This document shows, one piece after another, positions 57,060 through 64,000 of a stretch of DNA of 64,000 nucleotides (position 1 is its first letter; each line of letters opens with the position of its first letter). The DNA lies in contig CM061919.1 of assembly GCA_031002005.1 (NCBI GenBank), positions 37,599,088 to 37,663,087 on the forward strand, given 5' to 3'. The stretch is from Vandiemenella viatica. Its lineage: Eukaryota; Arthropoda; Insecta; Orthoptera; Morabidae. The translations under genes and the position numbers were made by a program. A model generated the notes under the pieces. It saw nothing but the letters and a program-made list of their open reading frames with translations, searched no databases and was not told the origin of the DNA.

Positions 57060-57900
57060 TTGATGTTTTACTATCAGAAGTTAGGTTGTTTGCATATAAT
57101 ATAATAGGATCAAAATAGCAGAGGACTGGAAATGGCTGCAGGGTTACCTGTACATGATATCTAACTGGGTTGGTAAGCATGAGATGAAGATAAATGAAGA
57201 GTCAGCTTATTAGATACACAAATAAAAAACAAACGGTTAATTACGAATATAAGGTGGGGAAAGAATTGCTTGTTGAAGATCTGAAATGTAAATACCTTGG
57301 CATAACATTTGATAACAAGCTCAACTATCCAGGACACATTGGGCAGGTAGTTAAAGGTTCCAAAATTCTTCACTTTTTGGAGAAAGTGATGAGATCTACT
57401 AGAGAAGTAAGGAATTGGGTTGCAAAACTTTGGTTAGACCACTGCTTGAATAAGTGTAGTAGTACAGGACCCACATTTTGGATATCAAATACATGAGTTG
57501 GAGGGGGTTCAAAGAAGGTCTGCTAGATTTGTCTCTGGAAATTACTGCAGGGGACAACAGTAACCGATATGATAAAACAGCTAGAATGGGACTCATTGGA
57601 AGACGGAAGAGTGATGAGAGGCTCAGGAGTATAGAAGTGGTATGTTGGTGATGAGGCTTGGAAAGATATTGGTGTAAGAATTAGGAGTAATGCAAGGAAT
57701 GGAAAGGTGACCATCACCAGATGCTGGCTCTCAATTTCAGGCACAAGGGTGTTGGAAGATTTTTCTTTCATAGGAAAGGGGGTCAGGGATTGGATTAATT
57801 TACCAAGATAAATTACGAAAGAATTTAAAGTTGAAATTTGCAGATTACAAAAATAAGTGGGTACAAGAAAGGGGGAAATGGTTGTGTATGGAAATTGCCA
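57060..57900 (+). pseudogene. LINE RT end and C-terminus
   Basis: Near 57075 the translation gives LFAYNIIG, a changed F-A-D-D box. The frame 57194-57496 has DLKCKYLGITFDNKLNYPGH, the thumb motif K-Y-L-G-I. The following stretch in shifted frames reads PTFWISNT, KQLEWDSLEDGR and, near 57780, GVRDWINLPR. These are the conserved C-terminal segments of CR1/Jockey-like LINEs. Broken by frameshifts. Confidence 0.7.
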
Positions 57901-57949
57901 CCGAAGCATGTGCCTCAGCGCAATTAAATTAAACTGAGAGTGGCATGAA

Positions 57950-59000
57950 TATCCTTGTCTAAAGCTATGTTGGTGACTTTAAAACCATTTATGTTCCTCA
58001 CCTCTGATGGGGTTGCACATCAATCTTTTTATTAATTTACCTATCACTGATATCAAACTGATTGGTATGTAATTTTCTACCCTACCGCCACCACTATCAC
58101 ACTTTTCCATTCCTCTAATAAGCAGCAAGTATCCAGATTCAATTAAAACAATGTTTCAATGTAAGGCACAATGTCACATCCTGCTAACTTTAAGATTTCT
58201 GTAGGAATATTATCTGCACCAGTCCCTTTACACTTTTTTTCTTTCTTTCATATCGTAAGATGAATTTCAAATTCCTTAGTCTGCCGAGTTATAATTTTGT
58301 GGATAAGCTCATTCTCCAATTTACACCCTACCATTCCTAAATCATTATCTCTAATGATCTCTCTACAACATTTAATTTAAATCACTGTCTATTTTAAATC
58401 CACAGTAACTTCTTCACCATCCTTATCTATAATTTCTTAACAACCTCCCTTCCCCTCAAAAGTTTCTAGATAAATCAATCAGTGGTCCCCCTGCATCAAT
58501 AATATTGTTCATACACTTATCTTTAGCCACCTTATTTGCTACAATTATTTCCTTATTTAGTTGTTTCAAATATGCCCTACCGCCTTGCTGTCTCTTAATT
58601 CTGTTCTCTTCTCGCCAACCTCTTTAATCGTCTCACCTTCCTGTTATAATATGGAGGTTCTATATTTCTCTTTATTTTCTTTTGTGGAATAAATATTTTT
58701 TTCGCCCTGTTTTATTCTCTCCTTGAACTATACCCACTTCGACTCCACTTAACTTGTGCCATGTTTTCATTTGCTGAAATTTTCCTTGAAATCTCTCTTC
58801 AATTTCCAAATTTGTGCCTTTTTATAAATGTACCTATTTCCCCATTCAATTTTGGCCACTGGTTTACTGAATGCTCTAATATCCATCAAACTGCTTCAAG
58901 ATCACTTATTCTTTCATTTATTTGACACCCCACAGGTTATCCTCGGGCTTTATTAGGAAGACATCCAACTTGTGTAAAGCCTCCTCCTATTACAGAGTTA
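57950..59000 (-). pseudogene. LINE linker and start of RT, minus strand
   Basis: From high to low coordinate: IRAFSKPVAKIEWGN (58870), KEKYRTSIL, a region with GADNIPTEILKLAGC (58190), SGYLLLIRGMEKC (58110), then GGGRVENYIPISLISVIGKL and HQHSFRQGY near 57960-58060. The series is the pre-RT linker and RT fingers of the same general LINE type as 53821 and 61250. Numerous stops. It meets the plus-strand LINE fragment at about 57920 head to head. Confidence 0.65.
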
Positions 59001-59750
59001 TTTGAAAATCTCTGATCCCTTGTGTTATCTATATCTATGAAACGAAAACCGGATATATTTGTCCCAGAAAAACTCAAAAACTATTGTGCAGATTTCGATG
59101 GATTTTCCACTGTTTTAAAGATTATAATCTCAACTGAATTGTTTGGTATGTATTATGTATCAACATACCATAACGCCAGAACAGTAGATGAAAATCTGAA
59201 TTTACTGCTTAAAACTCCAAAGTTGAAATACGATGCTTGTGTCATTATTATTTTTTTATTCTGCTACAACTTTCTACAGCCTAACATCTAGTATCTAAAT
59301 TAGGCCATATTTACAATCAGGGTATAATTAAATTGTTACATAGATTTCCGCTACCTAGTGAAATCAAATGAATTGTTGTTTACAGTCAGAGTTCTGTTGT
59401 AAGTATAGGCGTTTTATTAGAAAAACTTAAGTACTTGACTACATGTAGGTTAAATTTCAATAAAAGAAAATAATATTAGTAACATAACCCATTAATTAAC
59501 CTGACAACTATTTTACTACCAATTGTACTACAGAATAAAAAAATTTTAAAAAAATGAAAATAACCAACATGAGATTAACCTAAGTAATCAGTATAAATAT
59601 AAATAAAATGAACAGATACTACACTCAAAACGGATATAACTGCTCATTTTCTTTAAACTGAGCCAGTGAACTCGTGAACCGTTGAAAAGAACTAGTTCTA
59701 TTCGTAGAGTGATCAAATGAACAGTGCTCTTTTTAGTGAGTCACTTTGCC
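59001..59750. other. no recognised gene
   Basis: The plus-strand frame 59022-59291 lies in a conserved-looking repeat (CTATGAAACGAAAACCGG, TGTGCAGATTTCGATGG), but I cannot name it. The rest is AT-rich. Confidence 0.45.
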
Positions 59751-59844
59751 CACCTCTAGTGTGTACACCTCCCGAGCCATATGAATCATTAGCATTAATA
59801 AGGTTTAAGACCGAAAAATTGTGTATATTTGTGTTTGTGATATA

Positions 59845-61175
59845 CGAGGCGCGTCCAGAAAGTAAGTTCCGTTTCAATTTATCTCTGCTGCAGCGCTGCG
59901 ATTACAGTTCCGCACATGCGCTGTAGACGATGTGTATCAAGGGGAAGAACGTGCGCCATTTGGAGATCGCTGTCAGTTATGTATGCTTTGTTGTGCTTGT
60001 TTGAAATGTCGGCGTTGATTGAAAATCCCGCCGCCTGTGAAATCAGGTCTGTGATTCGGTTTCTGAATGTGAGGAAAGTGAAACCAAGTGAAATTTATCG
60101 GCAAATTTGCGATGTTTATGGACCAAATGCGATGAGTGATTCGATGGTGAGAAGATGGGTCCGACAGTTCAATGGCGGGCGTAGTGATGTGCACGATGAA
60201 GAACGAAGTGGGCGTCTCCCTATGGTTACAGAAGAACTGGTTCACGCGATTGATGACAAGATCCAGGAAAACCGTAGGTTTACAATTAGTGCTCTCGCTA
60301 TGGACTTCCTCCAAATTTCACGATCACTGATGCATGAAATTGTTACCAAACAACTGAAATTCCGTAAACTTTGCTCACGTTGGGTACCAAAGATTCTCAC
60401 TGAGCAACACAAAACACAATGGATGGGTAGTGCACTTGAGTTTTTGACCCGTTATGCTGAAAGCGGCGAAGAATTTCTGAGACGGATAGTCACAGGAGAT
60501 GAAACGTGGGTTTCTTACAACACCCCTGAGAGTAAGCGGCAATCAATGGAATGGAGGCACACTTCATCCCCACCAAAGGTTAAGCCGAAGCAAATCATGA
60601 CACCTCGGAAAATGATGTGCACAGTGTTCTGGGACTGGAAAGGCATCCTACTCATTGACTTCTTACCGTGTGGTCAAACAATCAAAGCAGATGCTTATTG
60701 CGAGACACTTCGGAAATTGCGCCATCCAATTCAGAATAAGTGCCAGGGACTGCTGTCAAAAGGTGTTGTTTTGCTTCACAACAACGCACGACCACACACT
60801 GCAAACGCGACGAAAAACCTCGTACAGTGATTTGGCTGGGACGTGTTTCACCATCCTCCGTACAGCCCTGACCTCGCTCCTAGCGATTTTCATCTGTTCT
60901 TACATCTCAAGTCTTTCCTTGGTGGTCATCACTTCACCAATGACGACGAGCTGAAAGAAACTGTTTCCAACTGGTTGAAGACACAGGCGGCAGATTTCTA
61001 TGAAGAAGGTATACAAAACCTGGTGCCACGCTATGACAAATTCCTGCAAAATTTCTGCAGTTATGTGGAAAAGTAGTTTAAGTGGTGTAGAATTTTGTGC
61101 AATAAAAATTTCTTCTGTATCTGTGTACAATTTCAATTTATTACCAAACGGAACTTACTTTCTGGACGCGCCTCG
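59845..61175 (+). mobile_element. mariner element, complete ends
   Basis: Terminal inverted repeats of 30 bp are identical (starting CGAGGCGCGTCCAGAAAGTA), flanked by TA on both sides (59843-59844, 61176-61177). Total 1331 bp, the usual mariner length. It encodes one transposase frame spoiled by two point changes. Perfect repeats suggest recent activity, possibly with help of a transposase made elsewhere. Confidence 0.95.
60006..61076 (+). pseudogene. mariner transposase, inactivated by a stop and a catalytic Asp-to-Asn change
   Basis: ATG at 60006 (MSALIENPAACEIRSVIRFL) gives 356 codons, the normal size. N-terminal helix-turn-helix (PSEIYRQICDVYGPNAMSDS, VRRWVRQFNGGR) binds the ends. The catalytic core has VTGDETWVSY (first Asp), LLHNNARPHTAN where mariners have HDNARPH, so the second catalytic Asp is Asn, and PPYSPDLAPSDFHLF (third Asp). 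A TGA at 60828-60830 interrupts the frame 12 residues after that Asn; the same frame continues to TAG at 61074. The upstream ATG at 59916 is less likely. The protein would cut and paste the element at TA sites; this copy cannot. Confidence 0.95.
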
Positions 61176-61249
61176 TATGTTCTTCTCCCATTGCTGCCTT
61201 CAACTTTGGTGAGTGATGAGTCATTTTCCCTTTCCTTGTAATTTATTAG

Positions 61250-61980
61250 TGATTATTTCATGCTTCTTCTTTTAACCAAGATTACCCTTATAATTACTTG
61301 TGGTTCATATATCTCTATTAAGTTTGCAAGTTCTATGACTTTGTTGGTTATACTTCTACAGCTCACCAGCAATACTCTTATCACTAGCTTTGAGAGATTT
61401 TCAGCATTAAGCTTTGCGTTCCTAGTTATACCCAAATCAGTTATTTTTTCAGCAGCTTCATTTCTTTAGCAATTTTTATTTTTCCCATCATGGATCTACA
61501 ATTATAATCTCTTAGACCATCAATCTCCATCCCCTCACCAGCAGCCCCTAGCCTAAAAAGGGTGCAATCCTGAGCCTTCACTGGATGTCGTCTCCCTTAC
61601 AGCCTTAGCTAACAACTCTGAAAGTAACCCCTTGTCTCTTCTATTTAGGTGCAGGCCATGCTTAGTGAAACACCACCAACCATCTAAGCCCACGGGCATA
61701 TCCCCCAAGACAGAACTAATGCCTTTCCCAAGTAGCTCCTTTGTTTCCACAGTGTGCCTCAACTCTGGTCAGCCATGGAGACTTAGTACCTACATGACTT
61801 CAACCCTTGTACGCTGTGTGTCCTTGACCACCTTCCTCAAGTCACTCTCTATACAATAGCACGCATTTCTATCAATACTATTCCTTGTACCTCCCACGAT
61901 CACTATTGTATCTACCTTAGTGAAACTCCTACATAATGAACCATACCCTCTGTTTTTAAATGCTGGCATCGAATACTGAG
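61250..61980 (-). pseudogene. LINE ORF1 esterase-like end and endonuclease start
   Basis: Minus strand, high to low: MRHTVETKELLGKGISSVLG, WCFTKHGLHLNRRDKGLLSE (esterase-like H-G-L-H-L motif with catalytic His, 61553-61762), then a stretch shared with 53900-54000, and LVIRVLLVSCRSITNKVIEL followed by ANLIEIYEPQVII (61253-61435), the start of the endonuclease. It stops at the Penelope tail. This shows the same ORF1/ORF2 arrangement as the LINE at 49643 but from another family. Confidence 0.7.
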
Positions 61981-62111
61981 CTTATGTGATGAAGACTTGT
62001 ATACTGCAAGGATTTGGTTGGTGATCATCTATATCATTAGGTAGAGGAACTTGTGAGGTCCCACTCACAAATCATTGTCGAAATTGTATATAAATTAGCA
62101 TCATAAGTAGT

Positions 62112-62480
62112 ATGTATAGATATTTGGATAATTTTACTAAAATGGACAGGATAAGGAATGAAGTGATTAGACGCACAATAAAAGAGGAACCCCTACAGGA
62201 ATGGATAGAGAGGACCAGACTCAGATGGTATGGACATGTAAAGAGAATGGAGGCTCAGAGAATCCCAAGAAAAATCAATGAAATTAAGATCCATGGTAAA
62301 CAACCCAGGGGAAGACCAAGAGATGGATGGCTGAAAGGAGTGGAGGAGGGTGTACAGAAGAGAGGCGAGGACTGGAACACAGTGGTGACAGAGAGGTGGT
62401 GGGATGAAAGAAGCAAATGGAGAGGCTTGTGCATAAAGCAGAGCTGGCCAGAGGCTGGAAACTGTTAAGGATGATGATAA
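62112..62480 (+). pseudogene. LINE ORF2 C-terminus, RTE-like
   Basis: A 118-residue frame: NEVIRRTIKEEPLQEWIERT, RLRWYGHVKRMEAQRIPRKI, GKQPRGRPRDGWLKGVEEGV, then WDERSKWRGLC. The R-W-x-G-H-V-x-R-M segment and the R-G-R-P-R motif mark the tail of RTE-type LINEs. The 3' end is AAGGATGATGATAAG, the short GAT-repeat tail such elements have. Strongly 5' truncated. Confidence 0.8.
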
Positions 62481-62690
62481 GTCTTTTGTAGTAATGTAAT
62501 TTTTTTGTAGTTGGCACTACTGTACTGTTGGTCAAGAAAGAATGAAGGTAATAAGGCCATGCAGAGAGACCACGGGGGTATGCATTAATTCGACAGAGTG
62601 ATGACTATGTATTGTGTTGTATGAATATTTAAAGTGTTCAATAAATTGTGCAGATAAATGAAAATATTGGTGGATTTGATTTAACATTAA

Positions 62691-63386
62691 GGCCACTTTT
62701 CCACTAAGCGGCTAGCCGCAGGAGGCTGGCCGCACACAATTGTTATTTATTCAGTTATGACATTGACCATACCCAAAGATGCAACTGCGACTCGGCAGTT
62801 GTCATGACTGCAAAAGATCACGCAACTCGAGCAGCAATGCGCGATTCAATATCTTCATAAAATTATTGCGCAATGCACAGTGCGCGGCTAGCCGCTCGCG
62901 ACTGATCACCTCCGGTGCTGTTGTTGTCAGTATGCAGCGTGGCGTGAGTGAAAAACGACGTGCTTTTTGTGCAAGACAACATGACTAAAGACATAAATAC
63001 GGAAGATTTCATAAGAGAAATTGAGTCTTTGGCTTCAATATGGAATATGGAGAGTTCAGAATATTCTGACCGAAACTTGCACAAGTTGGCTTGGGAGACT
63101 GCAGTAAACACATTCATGTGTAATTGAAAAAATTTATGTTATGATCCCGTAACTGATTATAAAACGAATAAAATACACCTTTTGTGGTGCGTTCACTTAA
63201 CAAAGGATGTATCCAATACCAAGGTTTTCGTTTTCTTTTTGTTAACAAGTAAAGGCATGTTACTTCTTCGACATTCGTTTTGAAAATGAGCTGGTTTGTG
63301 GAATACAGTCGCACAAGCAGTCGCTACAAAACTGTCCGCTAGCGACAGCGGTCGCCCGCGACTAGCCGCTTAGTGGAAAAGCAGCC
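62691..63386 (+). mobile_element. PIF/Harbinger-type element, 696 bp
   Basis: Ends GGCCACTTTTCCACTAAGCG and, read inward, GGCTGCTTTTCCACTAAGCG continue as inverted repeats over 29 bases with three differences. TAA flanks both sides (62688-62690, 63387-63389), the 3-bp duplication of PIF/Harbinger. CGGCTAGCCGC motifs also recur inside (62884). It carries a short MADF-like frame but no DDE transposase. Confidence 0.85.
62981..63127 (+). CDS. short MADF/Myb-like frame of the Harbinger element
   Basis: A 48-residue frame: MTKDINTEDFIREIESLASI, WNMESSEYSDRNLHKLAWET, AVNTFMCN. The pattern F-I-x-x-[IV]-x-x-x-x-x-[IL]-W-N followed by Y-x-D-R-x-L-x-x-x-A-W-E is that of a MADF (Myb-like) DNA-binding domain. 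Harbinger elements encode such a protein beside the transposase; it binds the ends and carries the transposase into the nucleus. Only the first half of the domain (usually about 80-90 residues) is left, cut by a TGA, so function is doubtful. Confidence 0.6.
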   Translation: MTKDINTEDFIREIESLASIWNMESSEYSDRNLHKLAWETAVNTFMCN

Positions 63387-63529
63387 TAACATCCGTTGCA
63401 CAGGAGTGTGTAATTTGAGAGCAGCTTATCAAACATTAATAATATACTAGGTGGTAGCACTACCGCGAGAAACAATGCTTGGGCCATGTGTTGAAGTTGA
63501 AGGGCTATCTACCTACGACTAATTGATAG

Positions 63530-63746
63530 CAGGTCCAGCGTTATGGAGGGGGGGGGGGGGGGGGGAGCGGGTCAAAAGTACCCGGGCCCTGCCGGCTGAT
63601 GGGGGGCCCCGATCACCGACTGTAGGGGCCCTCAAGCCATGAAGCCAAGAATACGCCCATTGTCGCCTGGCCATCTTGTAGAGTTTAAAAAAAAAAAGAA
63701 GGTTGCCCATTTTACCCCGGGCCCGAAATTCCTAGTGCCGGCCCTG
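63530..63746. mobile_element. hAT-type MITE
   Basis: Exact 8-bp flanks ATTGATAG at 63522-63529 and 63747-63754. The ends CAGGTCCAGCGTTATGG and, read inward, CAGGGCCGGCACTAGGA are degraded inverted repeats. The 217-bp interior has a run of about 20 G (63547-63565) and GGGGCCC blocks. Confidence 0.75.
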
Positions 63747-63754
63747 ATTGATAG

Positions 63755-64000
63755 TAATTAGTAAGGAGGACCAAGCAAATTGGCAACCCTTAAGCCAGGA
63801 TTAGGCAATGTATCACATTGCTTAAGAGCTGGAATTTTTTCGTCGGAAGCAAACGGTGTGAAGAAGACATCGATAACTGGTGGCAGGTATTTTGAAGAAA
63901 GAAAAAATAACAACGCAGCTTTGCAAGTACAACAGACAACTTATTTTTCTGGAAGAATTTCAACGTTATCAAAGTCAGAATAATTACAGGAAAGACTAGC
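63755..64000. other. no recognised feature
   Basis: Frames on both strands run to the window edge without a motif I know. Confidence 0.5.

Larger units (their letters stand above)
59755..61250 (+). mobile_element. Penelope lineage C 3' tail, split by a mariner
   Basis: Left part 59755-59842 matches 31225-31320 (ACACCTCCCGAGCC, AAGACCGAAAAATTG); right part 61178-61250 matches 31325-31400 (TGTTCTTC, CAACTTTGGTGAGTGATGAG). The element lies as an isolated 3' end, typical of 5' truncation. The mariner is inserted at a TA in it. Confidence 0.75.

Overview
The window looks like intergenic, gene-poor nuclear DNA from an animal, most likely an insect. It is AT-rich, has introns or exons nowhere that I can support, has poly-A-tailed retrosequences, and is filled with broken metazoan transposons. 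A tRNA-derived SINE present at least four times resembles, from memory, a SINE common in orthopteroid insects (locusts, stick insects, cockroaches). That suggests Polyneoptera, but I could not test it. I found no gene that I would call a host gene; an ankyrin-like scrap near the left edge is the only hint of one. A run of exactly 1000 N (108-1107) is an assembly gap.

Layout. 0-5 kb: LINE scrap, gap, ankyrin-like remnant, a block of ~170-bp tandem repeats with a unique tail, then a LINE whose reverse transcriptase and C-terminus are still one open frame (3293-4807). 5-15 kb: a mariner N-terminus scrap, a tRNA-like SINE, a complete pogo/Tigger-type element (8728-9964), a hAT MITE (11097-11299), a second copy of the tandem-repeat block (12.2-13.7 kb), and a minus-strand LINE. 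15-23 kb: a degenerate LTR retrotransposon with gag and the integrase C-terminus but no recognisable reverse transcriptase. 23-28 kb: old repeats and a ~187-bp tandem array. 28-35 kb: two unrelated Penelope-like elements, one with an unbroken RT plus GIY-YIG frame (32032-33753), and LINE 3' ends. 36-45 kb: a mariner remnant, then a third Penelope copy split by a hAT element, itself split by a second hAT, which carries a hAT MITE and a SINE; each of the hAT junctions is marked by an 8-bp target-site duplication. 45-54 kb: two LINEs in opposite orientation nested in each other, followed by a nearly full-length LINE with 5' UTR monomers, an esterase-like ORF1 part, endonuclease and RT. 54-57 kb: a SINE split by a 1.7-kb element whose ends begin CACAGTG and which is flanked by a 5-bp CGCCG duplication, as expected of a Transib (RAG1-related) transposon. 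57-64 kb: LINE fragments, a complete but dead mariner (59845-61175), a PIF/Harbinger-type element with a MADF-like reading frame, and a last hAT MITE.

The elements do not work together as a pathway. The window is best read as layers: Penelope and LINE copies at the bottom, DNA transposons and SINEs inserted into them. All protein calls are my reading of motifs in translated sequence; none was checked against a database. Joined frames are described by position and motif only.
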